6,185 bases of DNA, taken from contig JAISPH010000021.1 of assembly GCA_031275035.1 (NCBI GenBank), forward strand, positions 1 through 6,185, written 5' to 3'. The translations under genes were made by a program, and so were the position numbers. This document shows positions 1-5,711 of the stretch, one piece after another. The DNA is from Treponema sp. Its GTDB lineage: Bacteria > Spirochaetota > Spirochaetia > Treponematales > Breznakiellaceae. How positions within the stretch are numbered: the stretch's first letter is position 1; each line of letters starts with the position of its first letter. The notes beneath the pieces were generated by a model. That model was not told where the DNA came from, searched no databases, and saw nothing but the letters and a program-made list of their open reading frames with translations.

Positions 1-153
1 ATCCACCCGGCTTCCACCACCCATTCCCAGGTGGACGAAAAGGACCTGCTGGAACAGGGGATCAAGCCCAACACCATCCGGCTCTCCATCGGCACCGAAC
101 ATATTGACGACATCATCAACGATCTGAAATATGGCTTTGAGGGTGCAAGGTAA
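1..153 (+). CDS. metY: O-acetylhomoserine sulfhydrylase, C-terminal 50 residues (5' truncated by window edge)
   Basis: The window opens inside a reading frame that ends at TAA 151-153. The 50 visible residues begin IHPASTTHSQ and continue to IRLSIGTEHIDDII. This is the characteristic C-terminal end of the PLP-dependent Cys/Met metabolism family, in particular the O-acetylhomoserine (thiol) lyases. Those enzymes make homocysteine or methionine from O-acetylhomoserine plus sulfide or methanethiol in the cytoplasm. In the family, the Arg of the IRLSIG motif (residue 27 of the fragment) holds the substrate carboxylate. The PLP lysine and the N-terminal domain lie upstream of the window. A cystathionine gamma-synthase or another family member is possible, but the HPASTTHSQ wording favours the MetY branch. 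The stop codon lies only about 8 bases before the start of a strongly structured intergenic region. Confidence 0.85.
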   Translation: MHPASTTHSQVDEKDLLEQGIKPNTIRLSIGTEHIDDIINDLKYGFEGAR

Positions 154-161
154 GAACGAAA

Positions 162-390
162 CCCGGGGCTTAGTATAGATTCGAAAAACTGAGTAGAAGG
201 AAACCGTTGGGTGCGACGGAGATTGAAGAAAGGACTAGCCCGGGAGACAGGGCGGTAGTTAGGGCCTATACAATTGAATCGTGAGGTTGCCCGGAAAAAA
301 TGTCATCGTAAAGACCGATGTCACCATAACCACAAATCGAACTGTTGAGAGGGGAGAATCCTTAATTTGCTGACAGCGGGAGACCCCCCC
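162..390 (+). ncRNA. Candidate structured RNA resembling HEARO / IscB omega RNA (no IscB gene nearby)
   Basis: There is no credible reading frame, but there is clear folding potential. A long-range helix pairs 162-174 with 234-244: 11 base pairs with two one-base bulges, at G165 and T170. Inside it, CCGT/ACGG (about 204-218) forms a hairpin. Downstream, 301-308 pairs with 315-322 (TGTCATCG/CGATGTCA, one mismatch). In order, the stretch carries GCGACGGAGATTGAAG (212-227), GAGACA (244-249), CCCGGAA (290-296) and AGGGGAGAATCC (350-361). As I recall the OgeuIscB omega RNA scaffold, it carries related blocks in the same order: GCGACCGTAGGTTGAA, GAGACA, CCCGGAA, a hairpin, then AGGGGGAACAATC. That comparison is from memory, not an alignment. 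If it is correct, the guide would lie just 5' of the closing helix, across the metY stop codon. Both ends are approximate. HEARO RNAs without an adjacent ORF are known. Another unassigned structured RNA is the main alternative. Confidence 0.42.
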
Positions 391-611
391 TTGTTTTACT
401 ATTACCCTGAGAGGTAAATGACTATCCGCAGAACTCGTAAGTTGCGTCTGTAGCGTAGTATCGTCGTACAAAAGCAGGGGAGATAAGGGCTGATGTTACG
501 GTGAGTCTAAAAAGGCGCTATCACCCCCTTTTATTGCTAATGTCATTGCTAATGAATTGATTTGCGAACCGGGTAAATATATACTGGTAGAATAAAAATT
601 TTTGTTAGTAG
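391..611. other. Gene-free structured intergenic stretch (rest of the metY-ppdK gap)
   Basis: I see no gene here; short frames on either strand lack a ribosome binding site and any family-like content. Several foldable elements are visible: a perfect 5-bp hairpin TTACC/GGTAA (402-406 with 413-417), and a longer arm pair in which AAAAG (470-474) and GGGGAGATA (477-485) face TATCACCCCC and TTTT (519-532). The stretch ends in an AT-rich segment with a run of A then T near 594-603. It may be the 3' part of the same mobile RNA element as the preceding region, or a decayed insertion. I cannot assign it. Confidence 0.4.
533..554. repeat. Two-copy direct repeat ATTGCTAATG, period 12
   Basis: The 10-base unit ATTGCTAATG occurs at 533-542 and again at 545-554, separated by two bases. 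It lies just 3' of the 470-532 hairpin. Two copies are too few to call a binding array; it could be replication slippage or a paired regulator site. Confidence 0.6.
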
Positions 612-613
612 TA

Positions 614-650
614 GAGGCTTTCCCAAAACTTCAGTTTTTGGGAAAGCTTC
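614..650 (+). terminator. Strong 15-bp hairpin, probable terminator or insulator ahead of ppdK
   Basis: Arms 614-628 and 636-650 pair over 15 positions with one G-U pair, centred on GCTTTCCCAAAA/TTTTGGGAAAGC, with a 7-base loop CTTCAGT. The bases after the stem (CTTGGATTTATT) are only weakly T-rich, so classical Rho-independent activity is uncertain. The position, after metY and the structured region and before the ppdK promoter, suits transcript separation. Confidence 0.5.
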
Positions 651-730
651 CTTGGATTTATTGATAAATAGTGCGGTTTTTCAAGCTCTTCTTATATGGT
701 AAGACGCAGGCTTCCTTTTTTTTCCCGCTA

Positions 731-739
731 TGATATACT
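731..739 (+). promoter_or_regulatory. Extended -10 promoter for ppdK
   Basis: TGATATACT contains an extended -10 (TGn followed by TATACT at 734-739). No good -35 exists 17 bases upstream (CTTCCT at 711-716), which extended -10 promoters tolerate. Transcription would start near 746, giving a leader of roughly 17 bases that holds only the ribosome binding site. Confidence 0.42.
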
Positions 740-762
740 ATAGTCATCTTTGGAGGATATAC

Positions 763-3438
763 ATGGTAAAGGGAAAGAACGTTTTTTTCTTCGGCGAGGG
801 CAAAGCCGAGGGAGATGCCGGGATGAAGGATCTTCTTGGCGGTAAGGGCGCTAATTTGGCAGAGATGACTAACCTGGGTATTCCGGTTCCCCCGGGATTT
901 ACGATCTCCACCGGGGTCTGCGCGGCCTATTATGAAAACAAAAGAAAGTACCCCGCGGGGCTTGAGGAAGAGGTTTTGGCCGGCTTGGCCAGGCTTGAAA
1001 AGATTATGGGAAAGAAGCTGGGGGATCCTAAAGATCCCCTCCTGGTTTCGGTTCGTTCCGGTGCGGCGGTTTCCATGCCGGGAATGATGGACACGATCCT
1101 TAACCTGGGGATGAACGATAAGGCGGTCCACGGCCTGGCCCAAAAGACCGGAAACCCCCGGTTTGCCTGGGACGCCTACCGGCGGTTTATCCAGATGTAC
1201 GGGGATGTGGTTATGGAAGTGCCCCACGATGAGTTTGAGGGGGCCCTGGCCGCGGCAAAGAAGGCAAAGAAGGTAGAACTCGATACCGGGCTTGACGCGG
1301 GGGACTTGGAGAAACTGGTGGATGTATACAAGAAGCTGGTTAAGAAACACAGCAAGAAAGATTTTCCCCAAAACCCCCGGGATCAGCTTTGGGGGGCCAT
1401 AAACGCGGTATTTGGTTCGTGGATGAACGAGCGGGCCATTACATACCGGCGGCTTAACGAGATTAAGGACCTGAAGGGTACGGCGGTAAACGTCCAGTCC
1501 ATGGTGTTCGGCAACTTCGGCGACGATTCCGGTACCGGGGTCTGCTTTAGCCGGGACCCCTCAACGGGAAAAAATGAGTTCTACGGTGAATACCTTATGA
1601 ACGCCCAGGGGGAAGACGTGGTAGCCGGTATCAGGACCCCGGAAAAGATCGCCACCCTGGAAAAACGGAACAAGCAGGTCTATGACCAGTTGGTGGGCAT
1701 TAAGAATAAGCTGGAAGATCATTTTAAGGACATGCAGGATATGGAATTTACCGTCCAGCAGGGCAAGCTCTTCCTGCTCCAGACCCGGAACGGCAAACGG
1801 GCCGGGGCCGCGGCGGTTAAGTGCGCGGTGGATATGGCAGCGGAAAAACGGATCGATAAAAACACGGCGATCCTCCGGGTAAGTCCCGCCCATCTGGATC
1901 AGCTGCTTCACCCCATGATAGATCCCAAGGCCCTTAAGGCCGCTAAATCTATTACCCGGGGGCTCAACGCCTCCCCCGGCGCCGCCTGCGGGCGTATCGT
2001 GTTTACCGCCAAGGATGCGGAGGACTGGAATATCAAGAATGAAAAGGTCCTTCTGGTCCGCAAGGAGACCAGCCCCGAGGATATCGGGGGCATGGTAGTT
2101 TCCCAGGGGATCCTCACCTCCACCGGGGGTATGACCAGCCATGCGGCGGTGGTGGCCCGGGGTATGGGCACCCCCTGTGTGGCGGGCGCCAAGGGCGTAT
2201 CGGTCCAGGGGAAGAAGGTGATTATCGGGGACAGGACCTTTAAGGAAGGGGATTGGCTGACCATTGACGGTTCCACCGGCGAGGTGTATCCGGGGCAGCT
2301 GCCCCTGGTGGCGCCGAATATTTCCAAGGATATGAGTGCCTTCCTGGGCTGGTGCGATGAGGTCCGCGCCGCCTCGGTGCGGGGAAATTTAAAGGGTTTT
2401 GAGGTCAGGACCAACGCCGATCAGCCCGAAGATGCTAAACGGGCCTTTGATTTCGGCGCCCAGGGGGTTGGGCTGTGCCGGACGGAACACATGTTTTTTG
2501 ATAAGGAAAAGCTCATCCACTTCCGGGCCATGATTGTGGCGGATACCAGGGCGGAGCGGACGGCGGCCTTAAAGAAGATCCTTCCCCTTCAGAAAAAGGA
2601 CTTTTTCGGCATCTTTAAGGCCATGGGCGGCCGGCCGGTAACCATCCGGCTTCTGGACCCGCCCCTCCACGAGTTTGTCCCCCATACCAAGGCTGAGGTT
2701 GAAGAACTGGCCCGGTTCCTCAAGATGAAGGCCGCGGATCTTCAGTTGAAGATAGATAAACTCCAGGAGGCCAATCCCATGCTCGGACACCGGGGCTGCC
2801 GTCTGGCGGTGACCTACCCCGAAATTTACGATATGCAGGTAGAGGCCATAGCCCTGGCGGCGGTGGACTGTCTTAAAAAGAACATTCCCGTGGAACCGGA
2901 GATCATGATCCCCATCGTCATTACCGCCCGGGAATTAAAGCTGCTCCGTCCAAATGCGGAGGCGATTATCAAGAAGGTCCTGGACAAGGCGGGGGTAAAA
3001 CTCAATGTCAAAATCGGCACCATGATCGAGGTTCCCCGGGCGGCAATCCGGGCCGGCCATATCGCTAAGTATGCGGACTTCTTCAGCTTCGGAACCAACG
3101 ATCTGACCCAGATGACCTTTGCCTTTAGCCGGGACGATGTGGCTTCCTTCCTGCCCGCGTATCTTGAGCAGCAGGTCCTCGATGTGGATCCCTTTAAGTC
3201 CATTGATGAAGAGGGGGTCGGTTTCCTTATAGAAAACGCTACCCAGCAGGGCCGTTCGGTTAACCCCAAGCTCAAGGTTGGCATCTGCGGGGAACACGGC
3301 GGCGATCCTAAAACCATCGATTTCTGTTTCCGGGCGGGTCTCAGTTATGTTTCCTGTTCGCCCTTCCGGGTACCCCTGGCCCGGCTTGCGGGCGCCCAGG
3401 CGGTGATTAACAATACGGCGCCCAAGGGGAAGGCCTAG
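763..3438 (+). CDS. ppdK: Pyruvate,phosphate dikinase
   Basis: Encodes 891 residues, about the usual length for bacterial PPDK. It catalyses reversible conversion of pyruvate, ATP and phosphate to PEP, AMP and pyrophosphate in the cytosol; in anaerobes it often runs toward pyruvate and ATP. The ATP-grasp domain (about 1-345) has GGKGAN at 26-31, SVRSGA at 96-101 and GDDSGTG at 253-259, ending near QTRNGKR (from 340). The swivelling domain carries GGMTSHAAVVARG with phosphocarrier His460 and the neighbouring Thr458 that PDRP-type regulators modify in some organisms. The TIM barrel (about 540-891) has Arg573, Arg629, Glu756, Asn779, Asp780 and Cys842, all at a constant offset from the recalled Clostridium symbiosum active-site residues. 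No key residue is missing. The ATG at 763 is chosen because GGAGG (752-756) sits 6 bases before it. An in-frame ATG at 730 lacks a ribosome binding site and lies upstream of the likely -10. The next gene follows 30 bases later on the same strand. Confidence 0.97.
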   Translation: MVKGKNVFFFGEGKAEGDAGMKDLLGGKGANLAEMTNLGIPVPPGFTISTGVCAAYYENKRKYPAGLEEEVLAGLARLEKIMGKKLGDPKDPLLVSVRSGAAVSMPGMMDTILNLGMNDKAVHGLAQKTGNPRFAWDAYRRFIQMYGDVVMEVPHDEFEGALAAAKKAKKVELDTGLDAGDLEKLVDVYKKLVKKHSKKDFPQNPRDQLWGAINAVFGSWMNERAITYRRLNEIKDLKGTAVNVQSMVFGNFGDDSGTGVCFSRDPSTGKNEFYGEYLMNAQGEDVVAGIRTPEKIATLEKRNKQVYDQLVGIKNKLEDHFKDMQDMEFTVQQGKLFLLQTRNGKRAGAAAVKCAVDMAAEKRIDKNTAILRVSPAHLDQLLHPMIDPKALKAAKSITRGLNASPGAACGRIVFTAKDAEDWNIKNEKVLLVRKETSPEDIGGMVVSQGILTSTGGMTSHAAVVARGMGTPCVAGAKGVSVQGKKVIIGDRTFKEGDWLTIDGSTGEVYPGQLPLVAPNISKDMSAFLGWCDEVRAASVRGNLKGFEVRTNADQPEDAKRAFDFGAQGVGLCRTEHMFFDKEKLIHFRAMIVADTRAERTAALKKILPLQKKDFFGIFKAMGGRPVTIRLLDPPLHEFVPHTKAEVEELARFLKMKAADLQLKIDKLQEANPMLGHRGCRLAVTYPEIYDMQVEAIALAAVDCLKKNIPVEPEIMIPIVITARELKLLRPNAEAIIKKVLDKAGVKLNVKIGTMIEVPRAAIRAGHIAKYADFFSFGTNDLTQMTFAFSRDDVASFLPAYLEQQVLDVDPFKSIDEEGVGFLIENATQQGRSVNPKLKVGICGEHGGDPKTIDFCFRAGLSYVSCSPFRVPLARLAGAQAVINNTAPKGKA

Positions 3439-3468
3439 GGCGAAGTTCTCAAAAAAGGAGGCCTAAAG

Positions 3469-4608
3469 ATGCAGTATCTTGAATATGGAAAAACGGGGCT
3501 TAAAGTTTCCCGCCTGGGGATGGGCTGTATGCGCCTTCCCAGTTATGAACGGGACGGGAAGACCATATATGACGAGGAAAAGAGCATTGCCCTTATTCAC
3601 CGGGCCCTGGACTTGGGGATCAACTATTTTGATACCGCCCCCTATTACTGTGACGCCCTGAGCGAGGAGATTACCGGAAAGGCCCTGAAGGGAAAGCGGG
3701 AAGGGGTATATCTTTCCACCAAGAATCCCATAGAGAACGATTCGGGGGATGATTTTGACAAGCGGCTGGAGAGGTCCCTTAAAAAACTGGATACCGCCTA
3801 TATTGATTTTTACCATTTCTGGGGTATAACGCTGGACACCTTTATGAATATGATTTGTGTCCCCGGCGGCCCCCTGGACCGGGCAAAGAAGTGGAAGGAC
3901 CAGGGGGTGGTGCGGCATATTTCCTTTTCCTTCCATGACGCCCCGGACAAGATGGGAGAGATAATCCGCCGGGGCGAGGGGGTGTTTTCATCCCTCCTCT
4001 GCCAGTATAACATCCTGGACCGCTCCAATGAAGAGGGCATGGCCTACGCCTATAATGAGGGATTGGGGATAGCCGTCATGGGTCCCGTAGGCGGCGGGCG
4101 GCTGGGGGCGCCGTCCAAGATTATCCGGGATCTCCTCCCCGGCAAGGTGGAATCCTCCGCCGAGGTGGCCCTCCGTTTTGTGTTTACCAATCCCCATATC
4201 CATATAGCCCTTTCGGGGATGAGCTCCATAGAGATGCTGGAAGAAAACGCCGCCTTAACGGATAATACCGCCCCCTTGAGCCCGGCGGAGCAGGAACGGC
4301 TTAACGCCATGATGGAGGAAAACCGGCGCCTGGCGGGGCTCTACTGTACGGGCTGTAAATACTGCATGCCCTGTCCCCGGGGAATCAATATCCCGGAAGT
4401 TTTTACCCTTATGAATTACCACCGGGTGTATCAAATTACCGGCTACGCCCGGTCAACGTATGCCCAGATTGGGAAGGTCCCCTGGATGCAGTATCAGGAC
4501 GCGTCGGCCTGTATAGACTGCGGGGCCTGTGAGGAAAAATGCCCCCAAAAGCTCCCCATCCGAAAACAGTTAAAGGAGACCCACCGGGTTTTAGGGATGG
4601 GCTCTTGA
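3469..4608 (+). CDS. Aldo/keto reductase with C-terminal dicluster ferredoxin-like tail
   Basis: Encodes 379 residues. The N-terminal (about 1-270) is an aldo/keto reductase TIM barrel of the MQYLEYGKTGLKVSRLGMG type, with the complete catalytic tetrad: Asp55 and Tyr60 (FDTAPYY), Lys85 (STKN) and His116 (DFYHFWG). NADPH-type nicotinamide use is expected from the family. The C-terminal tail has two cysteine groups, CTGCKYCMPCP (Cys293, 296, 299, 302) and CIDCGACEEKCP (Cys348, 351, 354, 358). These eight cysteines could hold up to two [4Fe-4S] clusters, pointing to an electron-transfer oxidoreductase rather than a simple carbonyl reductase. This 'predicted oxidoreductase of the aldo/keto reductase family' architecture is common in anaerobes; the substrate is unknown. 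No signal peptide or membrane segment is seen, so it is cytosolic. A perfect AAGGAGG (3455-3461) lies 7 bases before the ATG. The 30-base gap after ppdK, with no hairpin, suggests co-transcription. No convincing terminator follows the stop. Confidence 0.93.
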   Translation: MQYLEYGKTGLKVSRLGMGCMRLPSYERDGKTIYDEEKSIALIHRALDLGINYFDTAPYYCDALSEEITGKALKGKREGVYLSTKNPIENDSGDDFDKRLERSLKKLDTAYIDFYHFWGITLDTFMNMICVPGGPLDRAKKWKDQGVVRHISFSFHDAPDKMGEIIRRGEGVFSSLLCQYNILDRSNEEGMAYAYNEGLGIAVMGPVGGGRLGAPSKIIRDLLPGKVESSAEVALRFVFTNPHIHIALSGMSSIEMLEENAALTDNTAPLSPAEQERLNAMMEENRRLAGLYCTGCKYCMPCPRGINIPEVFTLMNYHRVYQITGYARSTYAQIGKVPWMQYQDASACIDCGACEEKCPQKLPIRKQLKETHRVLGMGS

Positions 4609-4643
4609 AGGGGCAGGGGAGTTTGCCGGGCCGGGGTGAAAAA

Positions 4644-4675
4644 TTATAATTCCGGGGCCGTTATAATTCCGGGGC
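4644..4675. repeat. Two-copy direct repeat TTATAATTCCGGGGC, period 17
   Basis: The identical 15-base unit lies at 4644-4658 and 4661-4675, directly upstream of the tRNA promoter -35 box. Each copy contains TATAAT. TTGCCG (4623-4628) stands 16 bases before the first, so a weak extra promoter is possible. It could instead be a regulator site or a slippage duplication. Confidence 0.6.
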
Positions 4676-4704
4676 TTGACTAAGAACGCCATAGGGGTTA
4701 TATT
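4676..4704 (+). promoter_or_regulatory. Near-consensus sigma-70 promoter for the tRNA genes
   Basis: TTGACT (4676-4681) and TATATT (4699-4704) are separated by exactly 17 bases, each one base off the consensus. The expected start is near 4711, giving a 5' leader of about 10 bases before tRNA-Thr, as is usual for tRNA transcripts. The -35 box begins at the edge of the upstream 15-base repeat. Confidence 0.8.
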
Positions 4705-4720
4705 TTTCTTCGTTCCATAC

Positions 4721-4794
4721 GCCATCTTAGCTCAGCCGGCTAGAGCGCGTGACTTGTAATCTCGAGGTCCCCGGTTCGACTCCGGGAGATGGCT
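4721..4794 (+). tRNA. tRNA-Thr (anticodon UGU)
   Basis: A full cloverleaf is visible. The acceptor GCCATCT/AGATGGC (4721-4727 with 4787-4793) is perfect. The D-stem is GCTC/GAGC (4730-4733, 4743-4746). The anticodon loop CTTGTAA has TGT at 4755-4757, the variable loop is AGGTC, and the T-arm is CCCGG-TTCGACT-CCGGG (4770-4786). The discriminator base is T4794 and CCA is not encoded. The anticodon stem CGTGA/TCTCG has one T-T mismatch (4750 with 4762, tRNA positions 29-41). It decodes ACA and wobble Thr codons and is probably co-transcribed with the tRNA-Tyr downstream. Confidence 0.93.
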
Positions 4795-4796
4795 TC

Positions 4797-4812
4797 TTCC
4801 CCCCTTGGGGAA
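4797..4812 (+). other. Spacer hairpin between the two tRNAs
   Basis: TTCCCC (4797-4802) pairs with GGGGAA (4807-4812) around the loop CCTT, immediately after tRNA-Thr. There is no T-tract, so it is more likely a processing or spacer structure in a shared tRNA precursor than a terminator. Confidence 0.45.
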
Positions 4813-4853
4813 CAGTGCAGCCGGCCGAGGTAATGATGTTTGGTATGGTATCC

Positions 4854-4935
4854 GGGGAGTTTCCAGAGCGGTCAAATGGGGCAGACTGTAAATCTGTTGG
4901 CTCAGCCTTCGAAGGTTCGAATCCTCCACTCCCCA
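4854..4935 (+). tRNA. tRNA-Tyr (anticodon GUA)
   Basis: This is a class II tRNA. The acceptor GGGGAGT/ACTCCCC (4854-4860 with 4928-4934) is perfect. The D-stem is CCA/TGG (4863-4865, 4877-4879). The anticodon stem GCAGA/TCTGT surrounds CTGTAAA with GTA at 4888-4890. The long variable arm includes GGC-TCA-GCC (4899-4907). The T-loop is TTCGAAT, the discriminator is A4935, and CCA is not encoded. The T-stem GAAGG/CCTCC has one A-C mismatch (4912 with 4926). It is the last housekeeping feature before the AT-rich integrase region and is the likely integration target. Confidence 0.93.
4913..4935 (+). other. Candidate attachment site (attL-type) in the tRNA-Tyr 3' end
   Basis: Tyrosine recombinases commonly integrate into the T-arm and acceptor end of tRNA genes and restore the tRNA. 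Here an integrase gene begins about 150 bases beyond the tRNA-Tyr end, and the composition changes from GC-rich to AT-rich at this boundary. The second copy of the site (attR) is not in the window, so the core length is unknown. The coordinates give only the 3' segment most likely to be duplicated. Confidence 0.45.
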
Positions 4936-4944
4936 AAAATGCGG

Positions 4945-4983
4945 TATATGTAGTGTGTGTCAAAATAATACACACTACATATA
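4945..4983. repeat. 16-bp inverted repeat just beyond tRNA-Tyr
   Basis: Arm 4945-4960 (TATATGTAGTGTGTGT) pairs with 4968-4983 (ATACACACTACATATA) at all 16 positions, including one G-U, around the loop CAAAATA. No T-tract follows (GTGTCCTAAAAG). It could end the tRNA transcript, but its place between a tRNA attachment site and an integrase gene also suits a recombinase or excisionase binding site. Confidence 0.7.
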
Positions 4984-5029
4984 GTGTCCTAAAAGTCAAA
5001 AAAGTGTAAAAAAGACCCTAAAATATACC

Positions 5030-5085
5030 TTTTACCCCCTCCGTTAAGGGCTTTACCTTAACAAACTTCACAAGAGAGGGTAAAA
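5030..5085 (+). promoter_or_regulatory. Leader stem able to mask the integrase ribosome binding site
   Basis: TTTTACCCCCTC (5030-5041) can pair with GAGAGGGTAAAA (5074-5085): 11 pairs and one C-A mismatch. The 3' arm contains the whole Shine-Dalgarno (GAGAGGG) and the first base of the ATG. The enclosed stretch holds a perfect 7-bp hairpin, GTTAAGG (5043-5049) with CCTTAAC (5056-5062). The two stems could fold together and keep integrase translation low. This is inferred from base pairing only. Confidence 0.5.
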
Positions 5086-5711
5086 TGGTGAATGCTGAGA
5101 TTTTAGAACTACAAAGAGATTTACTTATAGAGCAACTTATGGAAGTTGAAAACCAGTTGAATGAAGGTAAAAGAAACAAACAGGGTTTTACGCTCTTTTT
5201 AAGAAACGGCGTATATTATGTGAAATACACCGACCTACAAACAGGCAAGCAAATACCTACCAATAGAAGTTTAGGAACTGCCGATAGAGATAAGGCGGAA
5301 GAACAAGCGAAAAGATTAAGAGAGAGTTTTATAAAGACATATTATGACAAAAAGAATAAGGTTAAAGACATATACGCTCTTTTCGGCGATTACTATAAAC
5401 TTGAAAAATCGGACTATTTATAGGAACTGCTAAAAACAGGCAAAAGAAGTATAAGCAAACTTATTATCAAACACTATGAAGGTTTTATTAAAAACCACTT
5501 TATACCCTTTTTAGAAGAAAATAAAGTAAAAAGAATAACTGAAATAAACCTCAAAATGTTGGAAGCGTTTCAAACCTATTTAGTTGAAAAGGGATTAAAC
5601 TCCAAAACCATAAATAATAACATTAACGGAGCAATCAAACCTATATTTACTAATCTCTTGCTTAAAGGAGCGATAAAACAAACTCCATTTATTCCCTTTC
5701 TGGTACAGTCA
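5085..5711 (+). pseudogene. Tyrosine-recombinase integrase, N-terminal part, with in-frame stop and intron insertion
   Basis: The frame opens at ATG 5085, 4 bases after GAGAGGG, and codes 112 residues to TAG at 5421-5423. It then continues in the same frame as clearly related sequence (ELLKTGKRSISKLIIKHYEG onward) to codon 209 (5709-5711). Residues about 1-30 look like a coiled coil. Residues about 34-95 (GFTLFLRNGVYYVKYTD, TGKQIPTNRSLGT) resemble an arm-type DNA-binding segment. The rest resembles the SAM-like core-binding domain of phage and island integrases (LNSKTINNNINGAIKPIF). The catalytic Arg-His-Arg-Tyr domain is absent and would lie beyond the group II intron that interrupts the gene. 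The AT-rich codon use contrasts with ppdK and the reductase, a sign of transfer. Possible explanations for the TAG are a nonsense mutation (for example from CAG), amber readthrough, or a sequencing error. As it stands, the gene is probably inactive. Confidence 0.75.

Noticed and set aside
259..471. Minus-strand 70-residue frame in the metY-ppdK gap
   Set aside because: Low-complexity composition, no ribosome binding site and no recognisable motif; it overlaps the structured RNA region.
154..611. tmRNA, RNase P RNA, SRP RNA or a riboswitch in the metY-ppdK gap
   Set aside because: None of the universally conserved tmRNA, RNase P or SRP core motifs I looked for is present. The distance to ppdK and the intervening hairpin and promoter argue against a ppdK riboswitch.
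730..762. Upstream ATG extending PpdK by 11 residues
   Set aside because: It lies upstream of the likely -10 box and transcription start and has no ribosome binding site, while the ATG at 763 has GGAGG at good spacing and gives the usual PPDK N-terminus.
658..3317. Several long minus-strand and alternate-frame open reading frames across ppdK
   Set aside because: They are shadows of the GC-rich ppdK codon pattern, with no ribosome binding sites and no family-like motifs, whereas the plus frame has the complete PPDK active site.
4727..4999. Minus-strand frames with PESNRGPRDYKSRAL-like and FEPSKAEPTDLQSAPF-like peptides
   Set aside because: These are the well-known spurious translations of the antisense strand of tRNA genes; they lie across tRNA-Thr and tRNA-Tyr and are not proteins.
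5085..5423. Stand-alone 112-residue protein
   Set aside because: Integrase-like sequence continues in the same frame after the TAG, so this is the front of a broken integrase rather than a separate small gene.
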